A stretch of DNA of 64,000 nucleotides, taken from Anisus vortex. Its lineage: Eukaryota; Mollusca; Gastropoda; Planorbidae. Below the pieces are notes generated by a model that worked only from the letters and a program-made list of their open reading frames with translations, ran no database searches and was not told the DNA's origin. The stretch is taken from assembly GCA_949126835.1 (NCBI GenBank), contig OX421497.1, positions 46,741,715 to 46,805,714 on the forward strand, read 5' to 3'. Of this stretch, positions 33,601 to 44,200 are shown one piece after another (positions within the stretch are counted from its first letter, which is position 1; each line of letters starts with the position of its first letter). The translations under genes and the position numbers were made by a program.

Positions 33601-33964
33601 TTTGTTCCCGGGTGTCTTGAGGGTGTCCAGCTCTGATGGCTAGCTGACATTAGTTGGGGTAAAGTAAAGGCGGCTGGGCATTGTGCTGGCCACACATCCC
33701 CTAGTATGCCATGGCCTCAGAAACTGGGTATTGCTGCCTCACTGGCCCTATGGATCAGTTTGGTCAGACAGGTACTTTACTACCACCATTGCTCTATGGC
33801 TGTAGTATCTCTAATTAGACATAGTGGTATTCAATGTGGGGAACAAAAGTGAAACCTTTTCCTTTACAATGACAGAAGTTATATTGATTCATTTGGTTTT
33901 GTGTTTTATTTCAGAACAAGAATTAGGAATGGCAAGACTAGAGCACAGGGTATCAGATTTGTGA
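21646..33964 (+). CDS. CARF: Calcium-responsive transcription factor (CARF/ALS2CR8) homologue
   Basis: Twelve coding exons join in phase: 21646-21877, 23307-23574 (or -23555), 25207-25345 (or 25197-), 27269-27458, 28060-28174, 28401-28538, 28996-29220, 29501-29654, 29867-30017, 30518-30675, 31684-32185, 33915-33964. All have GT-AG borders. The product is about 770 residues, close to vertebrate CARF (about 725). Exons 3-8 (residues about 167-487) hold the conserved CARF core: [90 protein letters not shown] and [20 protein letters not shown]. The N-terminus and exon 11 are acidic and rich in Ser/Asp/Met, as in activation domains. In vertebrates CARF is a nuclear factor that binds a calcium-response element in the BDNF promoter; a similar role here is inferred. 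The ATG at 21646 is the second base of its exon, so upstream exons are probably non-coding. Confidence 0.88.
22233..22600. repeat. 21-bp minisatellite in CARF intron, about 17 copies
   Basis: Units are variants of ATCCCATTCTTTTGGAGATT, alternating with CCCAGTCTTGTTGGAGATTA. Because 21 is a multiple of three and the unit lacks stops, three forward frames stay open; these are not genes. Confidence 0.9.
22936..23140 (+). mobile_element. tRNA-derived SINE, copy 2
   Basis: The head GGGGCACAGTGGCCGAGCGG is well preserved. The B-box region is deleted, and the body continues with GTAGGCTGGGCATTGTGCTG and CTAGTATACTGTGGCCACAG. It lies in a CARF intron. Confidence 0.75.
24110..24350 (+). mobile_element. 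3' tail of a CR1/L2-like LINE
   Basis: The sequence GGTAGCGCTATACAAATTAA followed by an (ATT)n microsatellite is the usual 3' end of this LINE type. The upstream 150 bp is T-rich and may belong to the same fragment. It lies in a CARF intron. Confidence 0.45.
25361..27006. repeat. Two-unit minisatellite (15 and 23 bp) in CARF intron 3
   Basis: The array begins 15 bp after the exon 3 donor. It is built from a 15-bp core, ATGAAACTGAACTCC, each time either followed or not followed by ATGAATGT. This gives an irregular string of 15- and 23-bp units, roughly 75 in total, to about 26923. Four 24-bp derivative units containing GTTTCAGCACAGAACTCC end the array. Homogeneity is extreme; I noticed one substitution, at about 26767. 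The reverse complement has no stop in any frame, which produces three long minus-strand open frames that are artefacts. Confidence 0.95.
27106..27247 (+). repeat. About 30-bp repeat carrying decoy splice acceptors
   Basis: Five diverged units resemble AGTGCTCTTAGTCTATTTAC followed by AGAATT. Four contain TCTATTTACAG, a pyrimidine-rich stretch ending in CAG. The true acceptor of CARF exon 4 (GTTCTCAG, exon from 27269) lies 21 bp after the array. Confidence 0.75.
28797..28965 (+). repeat. 25-bp minisatellite upstream of the CARF exon 7 acceptor
   Basis: The unit contains GTTTATTGTATCATACAGG and AAACCT. There are six near-perfect copies plus a diverged one. Each holds ATACAG/G, the same bases as the real acceptor at 28990-28996. 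All three forward frames are open through the array but are not genes. Confidence 0.9.
30795..31190 (+). mobile_element. MITE family A, truncated copy in CARF intron 10
   Basis: It begins AATGTGATGCAACCCCACAG and matches, in opposite orientation, about 390 bp of the longer copy at 44475-45084. Shared blocks include GTTATTCAAAATTACATAAG and CCAATCGTCATGAAAT. The far inverted repeat is missing. Confidence 0.65.
32311..32530 (+). repeat. Dispersed repeat, copy 1
   Basis: A block with CCTCAAAGCTGGTGAAATGT and GGTGGGTTAACGCACAGGGG resembles 43547-43700 (CCTCAGAGCTGGCAAAGTGT, GGTGGGCTAACGCAAAGG). Class unknown; it could be a SINE or part of a larger element. Confidence 0.55.
32535..33177. mobile_element. 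Non-autonomous DNA element with AGACATGCCTAC ends
   Basis: The inverted ends AGACATGCCTAC and GTAGGCATGTCT bound 643 bp. Flanking 8-mers ACCTTTTC and GCCTTTTG agree at 6 of 8 bases. Subterminal sequence repeats GTTCCGCTTTTT-like motifs on both sides. No coding frame is present. It lies in the last CARF intron. Confidence 0.6.
33533..33780 (+). mobile_element. tRNA-derived SINE, copy 3
   Basis: The head GGGGCTTGGTGGTCCAGCGG and B-box-like GGTTTGAATCATGG are followed by the common body, ending near GACAGGTACTTTAC. It lies in the last CARF intron, 135 bp before the final coding exon. Confidence 0.8.
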
Positions 33965-34040
33965 CAAAGCTGTTGTTTGTACAGACAGACAGAATTCATG
34001 GAATGAAAGCTGAGCATTAAAACATAAACATTGAATTATT

Positions 34041-34442
34041 TTGTCACCCTCCACCATGAAATGAGTCGCTTTGTGCCTCAGGCTTTTTTTATCTACAGTC
34101 AAAAATATGTGTCGTAGGGAAAAATATGGATTTTTGGATTTTGATCATTTCTAATTATTTATTTCTGAACGTTTCTGTGGTGAGTTTTTATTATAAAAAT
34201 ATTTATGTTTTCTAAATTATTTTAAAAGTAAGGGTAAGCAAAAAAATACATTTGAAATTTCTCAAAATCAGTTTTCAGACAGGTGCTACAGTCTAACAAA
34301 CATAGCTAAGAAACTATTTCTCCGATTTTTTTACGGTTTTCACCATTGAATTCAGCGTTCAAATCACTTAAAGGATAAATAAATAAAAAATCAACATGAC
34401 CATATTGCAAAATGCGACTCATTTTGTGGTTAAGGGTCACAA
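34041..34442. mobile_element. MITE family B with about 35-bp inverted ends
   Basis: The left end TTGTCACCCTCCACCATGAA with ATGAGTCGCTTTG is matched by the inverted right end TTGTGACCCTTAACCACAAA with ATGAGTCGCATTTTG. No frame lies inside. It is in the presumed CARF 3' UTR, so transcripts could fold back on it. Confidence 0.6.
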
Positions 34443-34879
34443 TCATCTATCTCTGGGTTTTTTGTAGTCAAAAGAACAAAACTGAGCTCTCCCACCCTGA
34501 CAACTATCAAAAAGTCTTCTAATTACCGACTGTCCATTAAATGATATGTGATGGACTTAGTCATTTTGTCTACAATCAACTACTTCATTTAGTCAAGTGT
34601 GTTTGTCTCTCCACATTTTCCTTGCTGACTTGTTGGTCCCATGTCCTTGTGTTATAGTTTCATACTTACACAAGTAGGTTTAAAATTGTCACCCTTCAAT
34701 ATGTCTGTTGTTGGCAAAGTATCTTTGAGGCATGTGACCATGTTTACCATTTACTCAACACAGTTCATTATTAATTACACTAAATAATTCACTTGATCAA
34801 CTTGTGCTTGTTCTAGCACTTACACCTGTGAAGTTCAAATAATTGACAAAGATTTGTTATGTCATTCAAAAAGTAGTGT

Positions 34880-35095
34880 CAACTGAAAGACATGATTGTG
34901 CAATGATTGCTCTTTGGTGACACTGTATACAATAAATCATGATTGTTCTGTCATGTCTGTACCCAATCAATATTGATTGTTTTGTGGTGTGCATCATCAC
35001 ACAATCAACCATGATTATTCTGTGGTGAGTGTCTGCACACAATCATGATTGTTCTGTGGTGAGTGTCTGTACACAATCAACTATGATTGTTACAA
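34880..35095. repeat. Imperfect 45-60-bp repeat with ACAATCATGATTGT palindromes
   Basis: Four diverged copies have a CAATCA...TGATTGTT core followed by CTGTGGTGAGTGTCTG. Each copy can form a short hairpin. Confidence 0.6.
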
Positions 35096-35816
35096 CACTA
35101 TGTCTTCCCAATAATTAATTGTTCAAGAAACTGCATTGTTCTGTTTGTTTATTATGTTCAAAACTTAAAACTAGTCATTCTATTTGTATCCAGTGACTTT
35201 GTATATAATTGATACTTTCAATATTTGCCATGCTTTTGAATTTTTCTGTATCATAAAAAAAATTTTGTTTAAATGTGGATAATTTCAAGTAGGATAAAAA
35301 TGAAATGTTTAAATTATGTTTTCATTATATTCTCTCTCAACATGTGAACTAAATTTAAAACAACCATTATACAGAAAATCTATGTACAAAAATAATGCAG
35401 TAGGAATAAAATAAGTTGAGGTGTATAAAGATTTTCAAAATCTGCCACTATAGTTGTGCTATTAAGTCAGGTTTTTAAATTGTTTCAAATACTTGGCTAC
35501 TGCTTTCAAATATTTTCTTTACTTTTTGTACATTTGTGTGTTCAAAATATTTATTGTTTGGAATCTCATACCAAGTTCACTACTAAGTACACTGCCATTG
35601 TATGTAAATATGTAAATATATTATAGAAGAGATAGTTCATTGAACTTTAGAGTTCTATACAAGATAGTATTTATTTATTGTGTTACCTGTTCACATGAAC
35701 TTTGTCAATGTTTTGATACTTGATGTAGCCGCCTTAAGTTTTTTAAAAATAAGTTTTTCTTTTTCAAAAAATTAAAATTTTGATACAATGAGTGAAAAAA
35801 AAGTATTTTGTTGATC

Positions 35817-36378
35817 TGTATTATAACTTTGTAGCTGGTAAATACAAAATGTATTATAACTTTGTAGCTGGTAAATACAAAATGTATTATAACTTTGTAG
35901 CTGGTAAATACAAAATGTATTATAACTTTGTAGCTGGTAAATACAAAATGTATTATAACTTTGTAGCTGGTAAATACAAAATGTATTATAACTTTGTAGC
36001 TGGTAAATACAAAATGTATTATAACTTTGTAGCTGGTAAATACAAAATGTATTATAACTTTGTAGCTGGTAAATACAAAATGTATTATAACTTTGTAGCT
36101 GGTAAATACAAAATGTATTATAACTTTGTAGCTGGTAAATACAAAATGTATTATAACTTTGTAGCTGGTAAATACAAAATGTATTATAACTTTGTAGCTG
36201 GTAAATACAAAATGTATTATAACTTTGTAGCTGGTAAATACAAAATGTATTATAACTTTGTAGCTGGTAAATACAAAATGTATTATAACTTTGTAGCTGG
36301 TAAATACAAAATGTATTATAACTTTGTAGCTGGTAAATAAAAAATGTATTATAACTTTGTAGCTGGTAAATAAAAAAT
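35817..36378. repeat. 33-bp minisatellite, 17 copies
   Basis: The unit contains TGTATTATAACTTTGTAGCT and GGTAAATACAAAA. Copies are almost identical except the last two (TAAATAAAAAA). With a unit of 33 bp and no stops, both strands show long 11-residue-repeat frames; neither has a convincing start. The array lies between the convergent 3' ends of CARF and the golgin gene. Confidence 0.95.
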
Positions 36379-36673
36379 TCCTTCGCGTTTAATTTTGTGT
36401 CATATTTGAAACATAAACTTTGTAGTTGTACTTTTAGCCGGTTCAGAAGACCTGGCACATATCTGCTAGTTGTATTATAAGTTTTCTATTTGTTCATAAA
36501 GTGTTATTGTTTTCTTGATGAGTAATTAATGTGTTTAAAATTTAAAACAAAACTTTCTAACAGAATTTAACAGTAGATCTAAATGATTTAGCTTGAGGAA
36601 TTCACAGTTGATAGTGATACAGTGATACAAACTATAAAAATAAATGAATTTCAAATAAATCAAACCACAATAA

Positions 36674-36679
36674 TTTATT
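36674..36679 (-). other. Candidate poly(A) signal of the golgin gene
   Basis: TTTATT on the plus strand is AATAAA on the minus strand, about 1.46 kb after the golgin stop codon. Other minus-strand candidates exist in the UTR. Confidence 0.3.
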
Positions 36680-38135
36680 CTCTCTATAGTCAAACTATTT
36701 ACACATAAATTGAAAGTTCAATGTCAACCAATCAAAAGCAATCACACGCAGTTCATTCATAAGCAGATCAGAACAATAAAAAGTAAAAACATTTAGTCAT
36801 CACCAATGAAGGAATCACAACCTATATATATAATAATAATACATATAATAGACATGATCGTTATACAGTTTCCAATCACAAGCCTACAGAACAAAAAAAA
36901 AATAAAAACCTTTGGAATGTACATCACAGACAGAGAGATCTCACAATATGTAAATGAAAAGTTGAATTCATCTGGAAAATATATTTTGTTACATGGAATG
37001 CACTTGATTGATTCATTTCAAGAAATATACAACCACCCAGGCAGTTTTTTTAAAACACTAAAAAAAAAATTTAGTGTAACCCCGTGAGAAAATTAAACTA
37101 TAAATTAGAAAATGTTCATTAAAATTTGGACCGAACCCTCCAAGGCAACTAAACATTCCTCATGAGGGAACTCACAATGTCATTAAAATGGTCCAGTGGA
37201 TTAAATCATTAGTTCTATTTATTTCTCTGTACATTTTTGCAATATCAACATTTCTGTATAAATATAAACTGAAGTAAGAGGAAGAAAAACAAAGAAAAGC
37301 CAGTCATTGAACAATTACGTAGCACTAAATGTACAGAAACAAGCATTTGATAAAGAGTCAGCTCAGTGTTGATAGTTCATGACTCTCTAGTGTAAAGCAT
37401 TGAATAGAATCAATATGTTCAAGAAGAAAGCACCAGAACCATTGATATATATATGTATCAGATATACAACAAAGTCAACAAGTTGATCAGAGTACATTGA
37501 GGTCACCAACAATGGACTACTAGGAAGTCATGTCATGATTGTAACAAGTCTCGGACAATCAGGAAATACGTTTTACTATCCTGACAAATTTTGAAAATGT
37601 TCTCAAAATTATTGCAACATTATTTCACATTAAAAACAAAAAAACTAACAAATTTGAACCAGAAGCAAAATTTTAAAGTTGGCATGAACAATAGGAAAAT
37701 CAACTACACAAGTTCAAACAATTCTACAGTAATGAAGTCCATTTCATCCAAATGTTTCAGTTGCATTGACCTAAACATTCGTTTCCGATCATGAGCATGA
37801 CAAAAATGTTGTAAGAGAAAATGAAGATTAGGAAAGTCAACCTTCATCTTACTTCCTCAGTCATCATACATGTCAGATAGCACCAGCATACATACGTTAT
37901 ATAGTTATATAACACAAGCATACAATGTCATATAATTCAGTCATGCAAGATACATTTTCAACTAGCTCATTGAATAATAATGTCTACATGTTTCAGGAAG
38001 TGTATAAATCAGGAAGTGTATAAATAATATGATCAGGTATGTATACAGGTATGAAAGCCACCAAACCCCTTGATATGCTGCTGGCCTTTGTTTATGAAAG
38101 CCCCTAAACCACTTGATGATGGCCTTTGTCGACTA
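36680..38135 (-). other. Presumed 3' UTR of the golgin gene
   Basis: No coding sequence is found between the golgin stop (38136-38138) and the convergent minisatellite. The sequence is AT-rich and has no recognised repeat. Confidence 0.4.
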
Positions 38136-38247
38136 TCACAAGAATCCACCAAAGCAAGCAATCAGCAGGATGTGAATGAAGGCAAAGTAAACCCAGATGA
38201 CTGTACGCAGGCCCGGCCTCAGTCGCATCACACGGTTCAGCTGTCGA
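38136..38247 (-). other. GOLGB1: Golgin last coding exon: membrane anchor
   Basis: After the acceptor TTTTCCAG the exon encodes RQLNRVMRLRPGLRT, a basic stretch, and then an 18-residue hydrophobic segment and GGFL before TGA. Basic residues before the segment predict a cytosolic rod and a very short lumenal tail. The preceding 55- and 64-bp exons are needed to reach this frame. Confidence 0.8.
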
Positions 38248-41200
38248 CTGGAAAATGAGAAGTAGTCCCTGTTAGATGGAACAGATTCATTGTACGTCAT
38301 GCAGCCCACACAGAACAACACAGGAACACCACTCAACAATGGCAAACAATGATTATATAACTTTCTATAGCCTGGCTTCTTTTGTGACTGAATCTTCACT
38401 AATATAATAAATACTTTTTTCTCATCACAAATAAAATTATTCATCCATACTGTAAAGTAATAGATTGTAAAGACCAAATTTGACCCCTTCTGATATATGG
38501 CACTTAGTCACAGGAGCCAGTCCAAGATAAAATATTTGTATAATCTGTGCCAATCTAGGCCAAAGTGACAATTTGTTTGGTCATCTAAGTATCTGTATAA
38601 TCTGTGCCAATCTAGGTGAAAGTTACAATTTGTTTGGTCATCTAAGTATCTGTATAATCTGTGCCAATCTAGGCGAAAGTGACAATTTGTTTGGTCATCT
38701 AAGTATCTGTATAATCTATTTTTAAATTATAATTACATTGTTATTTTCTTTTTGGCCACTTGGAAATATTATAAAATGAATATTTTAATTTGCATCTTAT
38801 CATTTGAATTCACAAAAACAAATTTAAACAGCGATTTCAGAACAAAATGAAGTAGATTGTTAAGTTTTGTATGAAATTAAAACTTGTTCAAAGACCTTTT
38901 TTACCATAAATAAAACTCAAAATTAAGTTTTCAAAAAACCAAGTGCCACTTCTTGAAAATAGGTGTGTCAAAAAGGTGATCATTTTCCTCTAGTTTTATC
39001 AATGATCAGAATCATTAAGTCAATGGCAATGTATTTTTTAGGAAATTAAAATATTAAGAAAAGTAAGCAAGTAAAGTACCCTTCGGACCAAAGTGATCAA
39101 AGGGCTGGTGAAGCAGCGTTCACCAGTTTCTGTGGCCACGGCATACTAGGGGATGTGGGGCCAGCACAATGCCCAGCCGCCTTTACTTTACCCCAACTAA
39201 TGTCAGGTACCCATCAGAGTTGGGTAGACTCAGGGACACCCTCAAGTCCTGGGAAAACATCCCGGCTTCACCAGGATTTGAACCCAGGACCCTCGGATCG
39301 CCAGTCGAACGCGCTGCCGCTCGGCTACCGTGCCCCGTATTAAGAAAAGTAAAAACTTGTAATTTCTATCTCATACTTCATAGAAAGTAAACAATTATTC
39401 AGTAAATTATAGAAAGTACTTACTAGATGTTACAAGTTTTCTGTATGTACAGAACTCACAACTAAACTAAACTCAATAGTCAACTCTTAATATTTCTAGT
39501 GCTCAACATAAATGGGAAAACATGCCTATTTTATCAAACTGAAATGTGACTCACTTTTTGACTCTAATCCAGCTGTGTATACGGCTACAGTATCCCATGC
39601 CATGACGAGCTGGAAATATATGACATGATTCAAGTTTAAGATGGTTTATTGACACACTTAAAATTTTTATTTAAACAAAACTATTCTAAGAAATATTAAA
39701 GTGTGTGTGTATAAATTGAGTGCAATCTATCCTAGAGACTTACTTAACATTGCAGATGTTTCCCTGATTCTCAGCTCATCTTCATTGTCATCTAACTGAA
39801 GGTAAACCTAAACACAACAAATTGTTAACAACATTAGAAACAGTTTCAGCAATAAGTCTTCTGACTTTGTGTTGGATTACTTTGTACTGTTCTCATTACT
39901 CTAACAGAGAACAATACAGAGGGTTTTAAATATTCAACAAACACATTTTACATAGAACAATACAGAGGGTTTTAAATATTCAACAAACATATTTTACATA
40001 GAACATTACAGAGGGTTTTAAATATTCAACAAACATATTTTACATAGAACAATACAGAGGGTTTTAAATATTCAACAAACATATTTTACATAGAACAATA
40101 CAGAGGGTTTTAAATATTCAACAAACATATTTTACATACAACAATAAAGAGGTTTTAAATATTCAACAAACATATTTTACATAGAACAATACAGAGGGTT
40201 TTAAATATTCAACAAACATATTTTACATAGAACACTACAGAGGTTTTAAATATTCAACAAACATATTTTACATAGAACAATACAGAGGGTTTTAAATATT
40301 CAACAAACATATTTTACATAGAACAATACAGAGGTTTTAAATATTCAACAAACATATTTTACATAGAACAATACAGAGGGTTTTAAATATTCAACAAACA
40401 TATTTTACATAGAACAATACAGAGGTTTTAAATATTCAACAAACATATTTTACATAGAACAATACAGAGGTTTTAAATATTCAACAAACATATTTTACAT
40501 AGAACAATACAGAGGTTTTAAATATTCAACAAACATATTTTACATAGAACAATACAGAGGTTTTAAATATTCAACAAACATATTTTACATAGAACAATAC
40601 AGAGGGTTTTAAATATTCAACAAACATATTTTACATAGAACAATACAGAGGGTTTTAAATATTCAACAAACATATTTTACATAGAACAATACAGAGGTTT
40701 TAAATATTCAACAAACATATTTTACATAGAACAATACAGAGGTTTTAAATATTCAACAAACATATTTTACATAGAACAATACAGAGGTTTTAAATATTCA
40801 ACAAACATATTTTACATAGAACAATACAGAGGGTTTTAAATATTCAACAAACATATTTTACATAGAACATTACAGAGGGTTTTAAATATTCAACAAACAT
40901 ATTTTACATAGAACAATACAGAGTTTTTAAATATTCAACAAACATATTTTACATAGAACAATACAGAGGTTTTAAATATTCAACAAACATATTTTACATA
41001 GAACAATACAGAGGTTTTAAATATTCAACAAACATATTTTACATAGAACAATACAGAGGGTTTTAAATATTCAACAGACATATTTTACATAGAACAATAC
41101 AGAGGGTTTTAAATATTCAACAAACATATTTTACATAGAACAATACAGAGGGTTTTAAATATTCAACAAACATATTTTACATAGAACAATACAGAGGGTT

Positions 41201-44200
41201 TTAAATATTCAACAAACATATTTTACATAGAACAATACAGAGGGTTTTAAATATTCAACAGACATATTTTACATAGAACAATACAGAAGTTTTAAATATT
41301 CAACAAACATATTTTACATAGAACAATACAGAGGGTTTTAAATATTCAACAAACATATTTTACATAGAACAATACAGAGGGTTTTAAATATTCAACAAAC
41401 ATGTTTACATAGAACAATAGAGAGGGTTTTAAATATTCAACAAACATATTTTACATAGAACAATACAGAGGGTTTTAAATATTCAACAAACATATTTTAC
41501 ATAGAACAATACAGAGGGTTTTAAATATTCAACAAACATATTTTACATAGAACAATACAGAGGGTTTTAAATATTCAACAAACATATTTTACATAGAACA
41601 ATACAGAGGGTTTAAATATTCAACAAACATTATTTACATAGAACAATAGAGAGGGTTTTAAATATTCAAGAAACATATTTTACATAGAACAATACAGAGG
41701 GTTTTAAATATTCAACAAACATATTTTACATAGAACAATACAGAGGTTTTAAATATTCAACAAACATATTTTACATAGAACAATACAGAGGTTTTAAATA
41801 TTCAACAAACATATTTTACATAGAACAATACAGAGGGTTTTAAATATTCAACAAACATATTTTACATAGAACAATACAGAGGGTTTTAAATATTCAACAA
41901 ACATGTTTACATAGAACAATAGAGAGGGTTTTAAATATTCAACAAACATATTTTACATAGAACAATACAGAGATTTTAAATATTCAACAAACATATTTTA
42001 CATAGAACAATACAGAAGGTTTTAAATATTCAACAAACATATTTTACATAGAACAATACAGAGGGTTTAAAATATTCAACAAACATGTTTACATAGAACA
42101 ATAGAGAGGGTTTTAAACATTCAACAAACATATTTTACACAGAACAATACAGAGGGTTTTAAATATTCAACAAACATGTTTACACAGAACAATAGAGAGG
42201 GTTTTAAATATTCAACAAACATATTTTACATAGAACAATACAGAGGGTTTTAAATATTCAACAAACATGTTTACACAGAACAATAGAGAGGGTTTTAAAT
42301 ATTCAACAAACATATTTTACATAGAACAATACAGAGGGTTTTAAATCTTCAACAAACATATTTTACATAGAACAATACAGAGGGTTTTAAATATTCAACA
42401 AACATATTTTACATAGAACAATACAGAGGGTTTTAAACATTTAACAAACATATTTTACACAGAACAATACAGAGGGTTTTAAATATTCAACAAACATATT
42501 TTACACAGAACAATACAGAGGGTTTTAAATATTCAACAAACATGTTTACACAGAACAATAGAGAGGGTTTTAAATATTCAACAAACATATTTTACATAGA
42601 ACAATACAGAGGGTTTTAAATCTTCAACAAACATATTTTACATAGAACAATACAGAGGGTTTTAAATATTCAACAAACATATTTTACATAGAACAATACA
42701 GAAGTTTAAAATATTCAACAAACATATTTTACATAGGAACAAAATCCTTTATAAAATACAGAATGAACTAAATATATTTGAAAAAAACTTTTTAAAAGCA
42801 TTAAGTTTATTTTAGAAGTCCATTAAAAAGTTAATGATATTTGTTGTCTTAACGATATTTGAACATTTGAAAAACTGAAATTGTGGATGCAAAGTAAATA
42901 ATACTTGGTGGCAAATTATTTAACTGTTTTTTTTTAAATCAAATTGGTTTGTTGCCATTTGTTTAATATCGTCACAGTCATTTCACAATCGTTTAAGTCA
43001 TTTTTGGGGGAGTTAAAATGTATAGTTTACACAGTCTTCTATTATATAGCAAATTACCTATATCTTAAACCAATCAGAAAACTGTTTTTTTGTGTTACAA
43101 AATGTACCAAAATAACAGAACAGAAGTAATACTACTAATACAGATGTTATTCAGTTGTTTCAAAACATTAAAAAATGACTTAGGCAATTGATATTATTAT
43201 ATTTTACATAGAAAAAGAAATTAAAAAAAATAGTATTTAAAAAACATCTAACACTGTTAATAAAGTAAATTAAAATATATCTACAACATTTAGTATTGAC
43301 CTGTGTTACCTCTTTATTAGCCCCAGCTGCTGCCAACAGTTTAATTTGTTCCTGAGCCTCACTCAAATCTCTTTCCAATTGTTCTCTCAATGTTCTCTCT
43401 CTGACTATATTTGTGCCAAGCATAGAGTGAGATTCCTGGAGGTTCTGGTACATTGTCTGCAGCTCTTCAATCCTGTACACAAACAAACACATATTGCAAT
43501 AAACACAACATTTCAACACTACAAAAGTCCTACAAGCCACTTCTCATGGGCCTCAGAGCTGGCAAAGTGTGTAAACCACAGATAAGCTCCTATTAATAGT
43601 ACACCACGGTGGGCTAACGCAAAGGTGATGTCCCTTGTTGCACAGCTGAGGATCGTTGGACAGGCGAGAGTCAACCCAGACTCAGTGGGGGAGGAAGGAA
43701 AGGACACAACAGTGCCTGTCTAGCCAAGCTTGATGTCTGGACTACCTGACCCATTGTCTGGTATTTGTACAACCGGGCAAAGGTCACCTTGTCAATGATT
43801 AAAGAAAAAATAAGTGTGCACAAGCTTATGGTACCGCAACATGCATCCATCAGCATGCCTTGGACAGGATCCTGCAGATAAGATGACTTGACTCACCCTC
43901 TTACATGTTAAACCCTGAGCTTAAGAGCCAGAAGACTTGTCACGTTTTAAAAGAGACTTTTTAATTTACTCCTACCAATGCCACATGTTCATTCATCACA
44001 ATCCATGATAAAAAAATCTCTCATAACTTAAAAAAAAATGTGTTTCTCAAAAAAGACTTCTCACCTTCTAAGTGCTTGGTCATTTTGACCCCTAACCTGG
44101 TCAGCTTCTGCTGCAGTTTCTTCTTCCTCCAACTCCTTCTGTACAGAGTCTAGGGCAATTCTTCTTTCCAAATCAGCAGCCTGAAAACATCAACAACAAA

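Larger units (their letters stand above)
33965..35816 (+). other. CARF 3' UTR and downstream sequence
   Basis: No further coding sequence follows the CARF stop at 33962-33964. The stretch contains a MITE (34041-34442), an imperfect repeat with the palindrome ACAATCATGATTGT (34880-35095), and AT-rich sequence. Several AATAAA-like sites exist and I cannot choose between them. Confidence 0.5.

Noticed and set aside
35772..36458. Frames on both strands with 11-residue repeats
   Set aside because: They come from the 33-bp minisatellite. The plus-strand frame starts only with GTG and neither has a unique domain.
39155..39390. 62-73-residue frames at 39.2 kb
   Set aside because: They fall wholly within a SINE copy; similar frames recur at the other SINE copies.
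39888..42735. CRISPR-like appearance of regular repeats
   Set aside because: The 46-bp units are directly adjacent with no unique spacers, and lie in an intron of an animal gene; this is a minisatellite.
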